DNA of 64,000 nt from assembly GCA_963700955.1 (NCBI GenBank), contig CAVOZH010000003.1, positions 124,001 to 188,000 of the forward strand, given 5' to 3'. Of this stretch, positions 41,554 through 49,936 are shown one piece after another; position 1 is the first letter of the stretch, and every line of letters starts with the position of its first letter. Source of the DNA: Nocardioides_C sp963700955 (GTDB lineage Bacteria; Actinomycetota; Actinomycetes; Propionibacteriales; Nocardioidaceae). The position numbers were made by a program, and so were the translations under genes. A model generated the notes under the pieces. The model did no database searches. It saw only the letters and a list, made by a program, of their open reading frames with translations, and was not told the origin of the DNA.

Positions 41554-42162
41554 TCAGGCGGGGAACCGCTCCCACAGGTCGGTCCAGCGGACGCCGAGCT
41601 CGGCGAACATCTCGCGGAGCAGGGGAAGGCCGATGCCGACCACGGTGTGCGGGTCGCCCTCGATCCCGCGCACGAAGGCGCCACCCAGACCATCGAGCGT
41701 GAAGGCCCCGGCGACCTTCAACGGCTCTCCCGTGGCCAGGTAGGCGTCGATCTCCTCGTCGGAGGGGTCCGCGAAGTGGACGACCGTGTCAGCCGATCGG
41801 GCCACCACTCTGCCTGATCCGGTGTCGACCAGGCAGTGGCCGGTGTGCAGGACACCGGATCGGCCCCGCATCCGCTGCCACCGCGCCCGCGCCTCCCCGA
41901 CGTCCGCCGGCTTCCCGTGGATCGCGCCGTCGAGCTCGAGGACCGAGTCACAACCGATGACCCAGGCGGGCTCGCCGGCGAGCGTCGCCGCCACCGCCTG
42001 CGCCTTCAGCCGGGCGAGCTCCAGCGCAAGGCGTGCCGGGTCGTCCACGCGGACCTGTGACTCGTCGACGCCGGAGACGACCACCTCGGGTGCGACTCCC
42101 GCGCTGCGCAGGGTCGCGAGCCGGGCAGGGGAGGCCGAGGCCAGGACCAGGCGGGCGTTCAC
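41554..42162 (-). CDS. maf: Maf-family nucleoside triphosphate pyrophosphatase
   Basis: 202 residues. LASASPARLATL (7-18) is the Maf SxSPxR-type substrate loop; IGCDSVLELDG and KPADVGEA are further conserved blocks. Maf proteins hydrolyse dTTP/UTP or modified NTPs to monophosphates (house-cleaning, and septum control in Bacillus). It overlaps the DUF885 gene by four bases at its start. In M. tuberculosis maf lies between acyl-CoA carboxylase genes, as here at longer range. Confidence 0.92.
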   Translation of the reverse strand: MNARLVLASASPARLATLRSAGVAPEVVVSGVDESQVRVDDPARLALELARLKAQAVAATLAGEPAWVIGCDSVLELDGAIHGKPADVGEARARWQRMRGRSGVLHTGHCLVDTGSGRVVARSADTVVHFADPSDEEIDAYLATGEPLKVAGAFTLDGLGGAFVRGIEGDPHTVVGIGLPLLREMFAELGVRWTDLWERFPA

Positions 42163-43862
42163 GAGATGCGCGCCAGCGCCGCCTGAAGCGGGTCGAGCCC
42201 CACCGAGCCGAGGTCGAGAGCTGCGCGGTGGAAGCTCTTGAGGTCGAAGCGGTCGCCGAGCCGGCTCTGCGCGTCGGCGCGTGCCTGCAGCCAGATCCGC
42301 TCGCCGACCTTGTACGACGGCGCCTGCCCCGGCCAGCCCAGGTAGCGGTTGACCTCGAAGACGATCACCGGGTCCTCCATCCGGCAGTGCTGCCGCATGA
42401 ACTCCAGGCCGAGCTCAGGGGTCCAGCGCTCGCCGGGGTGGAAGCCGAACGGGTTGTCCTTCGGGATCTCCAGCTGCAGGTGCATGCCGATGTCGACGAC
42501 GACCCGGGCCGCCCGCAACGCCTGGCCGTCGAGCATCCCGAGCCGGTCGCCCGGGTCGTCGAGGTACCCGAGCTCGTCCATCAGCCGCTCGGCGTACAGC
42601 GCCCAGCCCTCGCCGTGGCCGGACACCCAGCACATCAGCCGCTGCCAGCGGTTGAGCTTCTCGGTACGGTAGGCGGTCTGCCCGATCTGGAGGTGGTGCC
42701 CGGGGACGCCCTCGTGGAAGACCGTGGTCACCTCCCGCCAGGTCGAGAACGTGTCGATCCCCTCGGGGACTGCCCACCACATCCGGCCGGGCCTGGTGAA
42801 GTCCTCGCTCGGCCCGGTGTAGTAGATGCCGCCGTCGTTCGTGGGCGCGATGCAGCACTCGATCCGGCGTACCGGCTCAGGGATGTCGAAGTGGACGTCG
42901 GCGAGGTTGGTGGTGGTGCGGTCGGCGAGCTGCTGCATCCAGTCGCGGAAGGCCTCCTTGCCGACGACCGTCCGGTCCGGGTCGGCGTCGAGGGCCGCGA
43001 TGGCGTCGTCGAGGCTGCCGCCCGGCACGATCCGGTCGGCGACCCGACCCATCTCGGTCTCGATCCGGTGCAGCTCCTCCCAACCCCAGGCATAGGTCTC
43101 CTCCAGGTCGACCGTGGCGCCGAGGAAGTAGCGGGAGCCGAGTGCGTAGAGCTCACGCCCTGCGGCCTCCGTCTCGCGGCCTCGCGCAGCGAGGTCCTGG
43201 TCGAGGAAACGACCGAAGTCGGAGAACGCGCCGGTCGCGTCACCGGCGTGCCGCTCGAGCGCCGATCGCAGAGCGCCGCCCACGTCCGCCTGGGCGACCA
43301 GGGTGGCGAAGAACCCTCCGTCCGGCCCGCCGGTCCAGGACCGGACCTGCTTCGCGATCTCCTGGATCTGACGGCGTGCCGCCGTGTGTCCCGCATCCGC
43401 CTCTCGGAGCAGGGTCTCCCGGTAGCCGTCGAGGGCCGAGGAGATGCCGGCGAGGCGGGCGTCGATCGCAGCCCACGCCTCCTCGCCATCGGTCGACATG
43501 AGGTCGAAGACCATGCGGAGCTCGTGCAGTCCGCTGGCGATGACCGACAGCTCCGACTGGGGCACGTGCGCGTCGTACCTCTCCACCTCCAGCCCGAGCC
43601 GCTCGAGGAAGGCGTCCTTGGCGACTCGCTCCCGCTCGTCGACCGGCGTCGCCGCCTCCGCCGCGGCGAGCGCCTTCCGGGTCAGCTCGTCGCGGGCGGC
43701 GTAGCCGTCGGGGGAGAGGTCGGTGAGCTCGCTCTCGTGCCCGGCGACGCCCATCCCGGTGGCGGCCAGGGGGTCGAGCGCGCAGTAGTCCTCCACGTAG
43801 GCCTCTGCGATAGCGTCGACCGGACGGGCGGTGCGGTCTGGGGCGGTGTTCGTGTCGGTCAC
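42159..43862 (-). CDS. DUF885 family protein (metallopeptidase-like)
   Basis: 567 residues, mainly helical, matching the DUF885 family. VFHEGVPGHHLQIGQ contains the HExxxGHH zinc-site pattern of gluzincin-like peptidases; other family blocks are PAKQVRSWTG-like and PGQAPSYKVGE near the end. No signal peptide is seen, so it is probably cytosolic; secreted relatives exist. GTG 43862 follows TAAGGT by seven nucleotides; the 170-residue extension upstream is antisense to the glycosyltransferase and rejected. Peptide substrate unknown. Confidence 0.85.
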   Translation of the reverse strand: MTDTNTAPDRTARPVDAIAEAYVEDYCALDPLAATGMGVAGHESELTDLSPDGYAARDELTRKALAAAEAATPVDERERVAKDAFLERLGLEVERYDAHVPQSELSVIASGLHELRMVFDLMSTDGEEAWAAIDARLAGISSALDGYRETLLREADAGHTAARRQIQEIAKQVRSWTGGPDGGFFATLVAQADVGGALRSALERHAGDATGAFSDFGRFLDQDLAARGRETEAAGRELYALGSRYFLGATVDLEETYAWGWEELHRIETEMGRVADRIVPGGSLDDAIAALDADPDRTVVGKEAFRDWMQQLADRTTTNLADVHFDIPEPVRRIECCIAPTNDGGIYYTGPSEDFTRPGRMWWAVPEGIDTFSTWREVTTVFHEGVPGHHLQIGQTAYRTEKLNRWQRLMCWVSGHGEGWALYAERLMDELGYLDDPGDRLGMLDGQALRAARVVVDIGMHLQLEIPKDNPFGFHPGERWTPELGLEFMRQHCRMEDPVIVFEVNRYLGWPGQAPSYKVGERIWLQARADAQSRLGDRFDLKSFHRAALDLGSVGLDPLQAALARIS

Positions 43863-43869
43863 GCAGAGC

Positions 43870-43875
43870 ACCTTA
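43870..43875 (-). promoter_or_regulatory. -10 element (TAAGGT) for leaderless DUF885-maf mRNA
   Basis: Minus-strand TAAGGT, GCTCTGC, GTG 43862. The divergent glycosyltransferase start is 45 nt away and instead uses a ribosome-binding site. Confidence 0.55.
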
Positions 43876-43907
43876 ATCGCCCCCAACGGTGCAGGAGAGA
43901 TTTGCCG

Positions 43908-45173
43908 ATGATCGAACGACCGTGGCGACGGCTGCTCACGCTCGGCGTTCTGGTGGCGTCGTGCTGGCTGGCGTCGCGGGCTCTGGTCGTGTGGCTCCTC
44001 CTCGGTCCCCAGACCTGGGTGCGCGGCGACCTCGGCTACTTCGCCGCCAGCCTCGCCGCGTTGCCCCACGTCGGGCTGGCGGACACACTCGTCGAGTACC
44101 CGTTGCCGGGCGTCGTGGTGATCGCACTGCCGTGGCTGTTCGTCCACCTGGTCGGGGCACCCGGGTCGTACGACGAGACGGTGATCGCCTTCTCGATGGT
44201 TGCCGACGCCGTCTTCATGGTGCTGCTCGTGTGCTACGCCGGACGAACGCGTCGGGCGGCTCTCATCGTGTGGCTGCTCGCCGTACCGGCCCTCGGCGCC
44301 ACGACGTACGCGCGGTTCGACCTGGTCCCAGGCATCCTCGCCGGCGTGGCACTCCTCCTGCTGCACCGACATCCCCGAGTGGCTGCAGGGTCGGCTGCGC
44401 TGGCCACCGGCCTCAAGCTCTGGCCCGCACTGGTGCTCCCGGCGCTCGCGGCGCCCGCGTCGACCCGGCGCCTGGTGGTCCGTGTGGTGGCGGTGACCGG
44501 AGCCGTCCTCGCCACGGCCATCGTGGTGGTCGCCGGGTGGGGCCGCCTCGTCTCTCCGCTGACCTGGCAGGCAGAGCGGGGCCTGCAGATCGAGTCGGTC
44601 GCGGCGACGCCCGCGATGGTCGGCTGGGCGCTGTCACGCGCCGACTACACCGTCGCGTTCACCGAGCACCACGCCTACGAGGTCGCGGGGCCAGGTACGA
44701 AAGCGCTGCTCCAGGTCTCGGGGATCGCCTCGTTGCTGCTCGTGCCGCTGCTGCTCTGGCTGTGGGCGCTCGCACTGCGCCGAGGCCGTGACGTGACCAT
44801 CGAGACGGTGGCATGGCTCGCGCTCACGGCCGTCGGGGCGTTCATGGTCACCAGCAAGGTGCTCAGCCCGCAGTACATGCTGTGGCTGCTCCCGTTGGCC
44901 GCAGCCGCGGTCGCCGTCGCGCAGTCCCGTGCGCTTCGCGCCTGGGCGGCGCTCCTGCTCGTGGCGACCGCGGCGACCCAGGTGGTGTTCCCGGTGCTCT
45001 ACGGCCAGCTCACCCTGAGCGGCGACCATGCCTGGTGGGCGGTGCTCGCCCTTGCTGTGCGCAACCTGCTGCTGGTCGTCCTCGTCGTGTGGGCAGCGGT
45101 GCACGCCGTCCGGGGTGTATCTCAGTTGGAGGCGCGCGTCCGGGAGTCGTCGTCGACCGGTTCTCCGGGATAG
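43908..45173 (+). CDS. Polyprenol-dependent glycosyltransferase (GT-C, GT87-like)
   Basis: 421-residue membrane protein with about ten helices. VRGDLGYFAASL in the first outer loop carries the Asp expected for GT-C catalysis, and VEYPLPGVVVIALP matches the EYPP region of GT87 mannosyltransferases (DUF2029). TYARFDLVP and SKVLSPQYMLWLLP are further conserved blocks. ATG 43908 has AGGAGAG upstream; longer readings upstream are antisense to other genes. It likely adds sugars from polyprenyl donors to envelope glycans on the outer face. It overlaps the convergent GtrA gene by 52 nt. Confidence 0.88.
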   Translation: MIERPWRRLLTLGVLVASCWLASRALVVWLLLGPQTWVRGDLGYFAASLAALPHVGLADTLVEYPLPGVVVIALPWLFVHLVGAPGSYDETVIAFSMVADAVFMVLLVCYAGRTRRAALIVWLLAVPALGATTYARFDLVPGILAGVALLLLHRHPRVAAGSAALATGLKLWPALVLPALAAPASTRRLVVRVVAVTGAVLATAIVVVAGWGRLVSPLTWQAERGLQIESVAATPAMVGWALSRADYTVAFTEHHAYEVAGPGTKALLQVSGIASLLLVPLLLWLWALALRRGRDVTIETVAWLALTAVGAFMVTSKVLSPQYMLWLLPLAAAAVAVAQSRALRAWAALLLVATAATQVVFPVLYGQLTLSGDHAWWAVLALAVRNLLLVVLVVWAAVHAVRGVSQLEARVRESSSTGSPG

Positions 45174-45610
45174 CCAGGAGCGGCATGCTGCCGGGCGAAA
45201 GAGAACCTGACGTGAGCGACGTAGCTCAGGAGCACGGTGGTCAGGGTGCAGAGCGCTTGGGCAGGGAGTACCGGCATCCCGATCGCTGTCACGGCCAGCG
45301 CCAAGAGAGCCGCGTTGAGCGCCAGCGAGCTGAGATTGACCATCGTGTAGCGCACCAAGCCGCCCCAGAAATCGCCCCGGACCCGGAACACGAGCCTGCG
45401 GTGCAAGGTGTAGCCGCTCGTGACGGCAGGGATGTAGGAGAGGACGAGCAGGCCCAGGTAGGCCACTCGTTCACCGAGGAGCAGGTGAAGGACGGCGAAC
45501 CAGGCGAACCCGACGAGGGTGTTGACGCCCCCGACCAGGACGAAGGCAGCTCGTCTGTCGCGCACGAGTCGCAGCAGCGGGCCGGCGGCCTGCTCCGCGG
45601 TGGCGATCAC
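45122..45610 (-). CDS. GtrA-family membrane protein
   Basis: 162 residues, four membrane helices. FVLVGGVNTLVGFAWFAVL and TLHRRLVFR match GtrA proteins, which act with a polyprenyl-phosphate glycosyltransferase to move lipid-linked sugar. A GT2 enzyme of the right type is at 46428, same strand. GTG 45610 is preceded at seven nucleotides by a consensus TATAGT, so the 70-residue upstream extension is rejected. Confidence 0.88.
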   Translation of the reverse strand: MIATAEQAAGPLLRLVRDRRAAFVLVGGVNTLVGFAWFAVLHLLLGERVAYLGLLVLSYIPAVTSGYTLHRRLVFRVRGDFWGGLVRYTMVNLSSLALNAALLALAVTAIGMPVLPAQALCTLTTVLLSYVAHVRFSFARQHAAPGYPGEPVDDDSRTRASN

Positions 45611-45617
45611 GCCGACG

Positions 45618-45623
45618 ACTATA
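45618..45623 (-). promoter_or_regulatory. -10 element (TATAGT) for gtrA-like gene
   Basis: Best match to TANNNT in this set: TATAGT, CGTCGGC, GTG 45610, with no ribosome-binding site. Confidence 0.6.
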
Positions 45624-45684
45624 ACCGGGACATTTCTGACGACCTCGGCGTCGACACGGCGCTCGACCGCTGGGTCGCGGTGAC

Positions 45685-45690
45685 TACACT
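45685..45690 (+). promoter_or_regulatory. -10 element (TACACT) for methyltransferase gene
   Basis: TACACT, CGCCGC, ATG 45697; no ribosome-binding site. Confidence 0.55.
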
Positions 45691-45696
45691 CGCCGC

Positions 45697-46431
45697 ATGG
45701 CCGGGCAACCCCACGGCGGTTCGCCGTCGATCGAGAATCCCGACTACTGGTGGTACGTGGCGCGGTCCACACTCCTTCGTTCCGCACTCGCCAGGTACGT
45801 CGACCGGCCGCGTAGGGCACTCGACGTGGGCAGCGCCGACGGTCCGAGCGTGGGCTGGCTCAAGGGGGACTGGACGACCGTCTCCCTCGACGTGGACCCG
45901 CGTGGCCTGAGTGAGGGCGGGGTGTGCGGGTCCGCGCTGGCCCTTCCATTCGCGGACCACACCTTCGACCTGGTCACAGCCTTCGACGTGATCGAGCACT
46001 GTGAGCCGGAGTCGGTGGTGATGGCGGAGCTCTCGAGAGTGCTGGAGCCGGGCGGCCGCATGCTCCTCTCGGTGCCGGCGTACCAGTGGGCCTGGAGCGA
46101 CCATGACGTCGCAAACGGGCACCACCGTCGCTACACGAGGCCGCGGGCCGTCGCGGCAGCACAGGCAGCCGGGCTCAGGGTGGACCGGGCGACCTACGCG
46201 TTCTCGTCGGTGTTCCCGCTCTTCGCGGCGGAACGGATCGCGAGGCGCGCTCGCAACCTCGTCGGGCGACACCAGGCGAGAAGCCCCGTGGACGTGGTTG
46301 CCGTGCCTGAGGTCGCCCCGCGTGTCGAGCGCGCACTGCTGGCTCTGTCCAACGTGGACGAGAGGCTTCTGGCGCGCAGAGACATGCCGTTCGGCTCCTC
46401 GATCTTCCTGGCTGCCACCAAACCGGGCTAG
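45697..46431 (+). CDS. Class I SAM-dependent methyltransferase
   Basis: 244 residues with DVGSADGPS (43-51; SAM loop, slightly altered from the GxGxG form), LDVDPRG, ALPFADHTFDLVTAFDVIEH (methyltransferase-11 motif) and LEPGGRMLLSVP. The WWY motif near residue 18 and the setting between glycosyltransferases resemble methyltransferases acting on envelope lipids or sugars. Ends overlapping the convergent GT2 gene by four bases. Confidence 0.87.
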   Translation: MAGQPHGGSPSIENPDYWWYVARSTLLRSALARYVDRPRRALDVGSADGPSVGWLKGDWTTVSLDVDPRGLSEGGVCGSALALPFADHTFDLVTAFDVIEHCEPESVVMAELSRVLEPGGRMLLSVPAYQWAWSDHDVANGHHRRYTRPRAVAAAQAAGLRVDRATYAFSSVFPLFAAERIARRARNLVGRHQARSPVDVVAVPEVAPRVERALLALSNVDERLLARRDMPFGSSIFLAATKPG

Positions 46432-47426
46432 GCGCGGGAAGACCGCTCGAGGGCCTCGTCCAGGCTGTCGTAGCCGATGACGTACGTGGGTCTGTTCTGT
46501 TGAGCGGCGAAGATCCGGGCGACGTACTCTCCGAGGAGACCCGTACAGATGAGCTGGACGGAACCGAAGAACCCCACGACAGCCAGCGTCGAGGCCCAGC
46601 CTGGGACCCCAGATCCGGTGACCCAGCCGTAGAACGACCACAGGATCGCGAGAAGGCCCACCGAGCCACCGACCAGACCCGACCAGGTGGCGAGCCGCAG
46701 GGGGGCAGCCGAGAACGCGGTGATGGAGTCGAAGGTCAGCGCGACCATCTTGGACAGCGAGTACTTCGTCGTTCCCGCAACGCGGGCCTCGCGCACGAAT
46801 GTGACCTCGGCGGCCGGGAAGGCGAGCCACGGGATCAGCAGGCGGTACACGCGGCCGTGCGGTGGCAGTCGTCGGATCACCTCGACCACCCGTCGGCTCA
46901 CCAACCGGAAGTCGCCGGCGTCGTGGGGCATCTGGCGCCCCGCCACTCGTCGCATCACGCGGTAGTACAGGTTGGCGGTGCTCCGCTTGAAGCGGGTGTC
47001 GGAGGTGCGGTCGCGGCGTACCCCGTAGACGACGTCGACGCCCTGCCCGCGTGCGACGTCCAGCATCTCGACGATCGTCTCGGGGGGATCCTGCAGGTCT
47101 GCGTCGATGGTCACCACATACTGTCCGCGCGCGTGGTCGTACCCGGCGGACAACGCCGCCTGATGTCCGGAGTTCCGCAGCAGTCGCACGACGCGCAGCT
47201 GCTCCCACGAGTTCCGGAGCGCCAGCAGGATCGCGGCGGTGTCGTCCCTGCTGCCGTCGTCGATGCAGACGACCTCGTACTCGGTGCCGAGCCCATCGAG
47301 CACAGGTCGCAGCCGTGCCACGAGGTCGGCGAGCACCGCTTCCTCGTTGTGCATCGGGATGACCACGGACAGCCCGATGGCTTCGCTCCGCCCTTCCGGA
47401 GCATCGAAGCCGGGCAACTCACTCAC
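46428..47426 (-). CDS. Polyprenyl-phosphate glycosyltransferase, GT2 (GtrB/DPM-like)
   Basis: 332 residues. The GT-A domain has SVVIPMHNEEAVL (20-32), CIDDGSRDDT, DADLQDPPETIV (metal-binding DxD) and GDFRLVSRRV. Two C-terminal membrane helices (about 235-260 and 270-300) give the GtrB/ArnC topology. It transfers a sugar from a nucleotide donor to polyprenyl phosphate at the inner membrane face; the product would be the cargo of a GtrA protein. GTG start at 47426 with TAGAAC (not a full TANNNT) upstream. Confidence 0.92.
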   Translation of the reverse strand: MSELPGFDAPEGRSEAIGLSVVIPMHNEEAVLADLVARLRPVLDGLGTEYEVVCIDDGSRDDTAAILLALRNSWEQLRVVRLLRNSGHQAALSAGYDHARGQYVVTIDADLQDPPETIVEMLDVARGQGVDVVYGVRRDRTSDTRFKRSTANLYYRVMRRVAGRQMPHDAGDFRLVSRRVVEVIRRLPPHGRVYRLLIPWLAFPAAEVTFVREARVAGTTKYSLSKMVALTFDSITAFSAAPLRLATWSGLVGGSVGLLAILWSFYGWVTGSGVPGWASTLAVVGFFGSVQLICTGLLGEYVARIFAAQQNRPTYVIGYDSLDEALERSSRA

Positions 47427-47549
47427 CCCGTGGTTCTACCACACGACGGCGCCCCTGCAGCGGCTCAACGGGGGTTCTCGGGGCAGTCGTTCACCGACAC
47501 GTACACCTCGTGCCGGAGGATGTTTTCCGCGTCGTGCTAGACCGTTCCT

Positions 47550-49784
47550 GTGAGAACGACGGGGGAAAGTCATGCGCGCGCCTCGACGTGGCGCTGGGCC
47601 TTCGCTGCCGTCGCCACGGTCCTGGTCATGGTCCTCATCCTGATCCTTGGGAACGACCGCTACTTCTTCAGCGGCGACACCCAGGCGGCGTACTACGGGT
47701 GGTGGTACCACCTCGGGCAGGAAGTGCGCGCCGGGCACTGGCCGATGCTGGACCCCCACGCGTGGCGGGCCGGAAACCTGATGGCCGAGGGGCAGTGGGG
47801 ACTGTTCAGCCCGCTGTCCATCGGAATCGGCCTGCTGGCGACCATGTCGAGTGGCGTGCTGGTGCTCGCGTCCATGGTGAAGGTGGCCCTCGTCTGCGCC
47901 GGTTCGCTGGGGATGTTCGCACTTGTGCGGTCCTACGACGGACCGCCGCCGATGGCCTACTTCGCTGGGGTCGCTGTCCCGATGGGCGGGATGACGCAGT
48001 ACCTCGACCTGCCGTCCTGGGCGGCGGGGCTGACGATCTGGGCGCTCTTCCCGTGGGTCTGGTGGGCGCTCCGGGGCAGCATGCGGCGCCCGCAGATGCT
48101 GGCGCCCGCCCTGCTCCTGGGTTACCTGATGGTGACGGTCGGCTACGTGTACGGGACGATCATGCTGATCCTCGTCCTCGCAGCCTGCCTGGCCGACGCG
48201 TGGATGGCGCGTGACCGTACGGCAGCCGTCCGCCTGGTCGGTATCGGGCTCGTGTGCGGTCTGGTGGCGGTCGCGGTCTACCTGCCCGGCGTGCTGACCG
48301 CGTCGGTGAGCGTCCGGGACAGCGCGTTCGGTGGCTTCGGCGGGAAGTTCAGCACCGACCCGCTCGCGATGTTCACCTCGGTCCTCCCGACCGCAGCCGT
48401 CCCCGGCACCTCCATGCACCTGCTTCCGTACGCCTACCTCACCTGGTTCCTGCCGGTCCTGCTCTGGCTGGACGTCGGGAAGATCCGGCGCGGCTGGCGT
48501 CCGCTGGCCGGTCTCCTGGTCGTCACCGCGGTGACCCTGCTCGTCGTGGACGGCCCGGCTCGGTTCGGCCCTCTGCGCTGGCCACTGCGGCTCCAGACCT
48601 TCCTGGTCGTCGCCGTGGTGCTGTTGCTGGTGGTCGCCCTGACGAGGTTCGGGGTTCGTCACCTGTCGCGCAGGAGGCTCGCGCTCAGCCTGCTGTGGGT
48701 GGCGCTGGCCGGCGGGGTGGCCGTGGTACGGGCCCCGAGCGTGTGGCAGGGACACCTGCTCAGCGTCGCCCTGGTCGGCACCGGGATCGTCGGACTCTGG
48801 TACGCCGCGCGCCGGCCCGGCGCTCACAGGTGGCTGGCGGTGGTCGGGTGCGTGGTCACCCTGGCCGCGACGGCCTGGCAGCACACGGTCTTCCCACATC
48901 CACCCTCACCCGAGCGGAACATGCCCGCATCGCTGACCGCGTACCAGCGGCCGTTGGCGCAGGCCCGGGGTGACGTGATGGTCGTGGGTAACGCGAGCGC
49001 AGTGGTCGAGGCCAACCCCGCCGCGGTCGAGGAGCTGCTGGTGGGCTCGGCGTGGTACCTCAACGGGCAACGGGTCCAGAACACCTACACCGCCGTGAGC
49101 CACGCTGCCTTCAAGCACCGCTACTGCATGACGTACCAGGGCTCCACCTGTCCGCAGGCGCTGGCAACCCTGTTCGGCAAGGAACCGGACACCGGAAGGC
49201 AGCGGGTCGACCTCCTGGGCGTGAGCACGCTCCTGCTCGTGCGAGCGGACTTCCCGCCGCAGGTGCTCGACTCGCCGCCGTCCGGCTGGCGCCTTGCGAG
49301 TACGACGCGGTGGTCGGTCACGTGGGTCCGCAACGACCCGGTTCCCGGGGCAGGGCGACCGGTCTGGGCCTCGCCCGGAACCGTCGTGGCCCCGCTTTCT
49401 TCCGACGACCGGACCGCGCGTTTCCGGGTCGAGGACGTGCCCGACGGCGGTGGCCGCGTGGTGCTGAGCGCCCTGGCCTGGCCGGGGTACGCCACGGACG
49501 TGGGCACGCTGGCGGATCCGGCCGACGGCTACCTGCTGGCGGTCGACCTCCCGGGCAGCGCACGGGGCCGGGTCGTCACCGTGCACTTCTCACCGCCCGG
49601 CTGGCCGCTGGAGCTGACCTGCTGGTGGCTCGGCGTGGGCGTCCTCGTGGGCTGGCCCGTCATCGGCGCCGTGAGACGCCGCCGCGGTCGGGCTACCGGG
49701 GCATCGAGCTCGAGCGCCAGCCCCCGGGGCCCGCGGGATACGACGCTCGTAGCTTCCGATGGTTCGCGGACCACTCGGGAGTGA
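47550..49784 (+). CDS. Large multi-pass membrane protein, YfhO-like
   Basis: 744 residues. About 12-13 membrane helices between residues 16 and 430, then a large outer domain (about 440-660, mostly beta) and a last helix (about 675-700). FFSGDTQAAYYGWW in the first outer loop and the overall plan resemble YfhO-type membrane glycosyltransferases (lipoteichoic-acid or glycan modification). Not certain, because overall similarity is weak by eye. The GTG at 47550 is in the right frame; no ribosome-binding site seen. Its last about 30 codons (Arg/Ser-rich) overlap accE on the other strand by 92 nt. Confidence 0.75.
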   Translation: MRTTGESHARASTWRWAFAAVATVLVMVLILILGNDRYFFSGDTQAAYYGWWYHLGQEVRAGHWPMLDPHAWRAGNLMAEGQWGLFSPLSIGIGLLATMSSGVLVLASMVKVALVCAGSLGMFALVRSYDGPPPMAYFAGVAVPMGGMTQYLDLPSWAAGLTIWALFPWVWWALRGSMRRPQMLAPALLLGYLMVTVGYVYGTIMLILVLAACLADAWMARDRTAAVRLVGIGLVCGLVAVAVYLPGVLTASVSVRDSAFGGFGGKFSTDPLAMFTSVLPTAAVPGTSMHLLPYAYLTWFLPVLLWLDVGKIRRGWRPLAGLLVVTAVTLLVVDGPARFGPLRWPLRLQTFLVVAVVLLLVVALTRFGVRHLSRRRLALSLLWVALAGGVAVVRAPSVWQGHLLSVALVGTGIVGLWYAARRPGAHRWLAVVGCVVTLAATAWQHTVFPHPPSPERNMPASLTAYQRPLAQARGDVMVVGNASAVVEANPAAVEELLVGSAWYLNGQRVQNTYTAVSHAAFKHRYCMTYQGSTCPQALATLFGKEPDTGRQRVDLLGVSTLLLVRADFPPQVLDSPPSGWRLASTTRWSVTWVRNDPVPGAGRPVWASPGTVVAPLSSDDRTARFRVEDVPDGGGRVVLSALAWPGYATDVGTLADPADGYLLAVDLPGSARGRVVTVHFSPPGWPLELTCWWLGVGVLVGWPVIGAVRRRRGRATGASSSSASPRGPRDTTLVASDGSRTTRE

Positions 49785-49936
49785 ACTTCGGCTCGGCCGC
49801 GGGAGGGGCGGCCGCGGCCGCGACGCCCTGGAGCACGACGGTCAGCGCCGCCACCTCCTCCGGCGTCGCCTCACCCCTGACCAGGAACAGCGGTGGACTC
49901 TCGACCGGAGCCGTCGGCCGGCTTCTCGCCGCTCAC
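49693..49936 (-). pseudogene. accE: Acyl-CoA carboxylase epsilon subunit, frameshifted
   Basis: About 80 codons. GTG 49936 overlaps the accD stop as GTGA and begins VSGEKPADGSG, but that frame stops at 49873-49871. The conserved part (PPLFLVRGEATPEEVAALT ... FTPEWSANHR ... GPGGWRSSSMPR) is in the next frame, which has no start codon after the accD stop. One extra base between 49933 and 49873 explains it. The epsilon chain stabilises AccA3-AccD5 complexes in actinobacteria. True mutation, sequencing error or recoding cannot be told apart here. Confidence 0.75.

Noticed and set aside
42033..43907. Long plus-strand N-terminal extension of the glycosyltransferase
   Set aside because: Lies opposite Maf and DUF885, has no motifs, and a good ribosome-binding site precedes the internal ATG at 43908.
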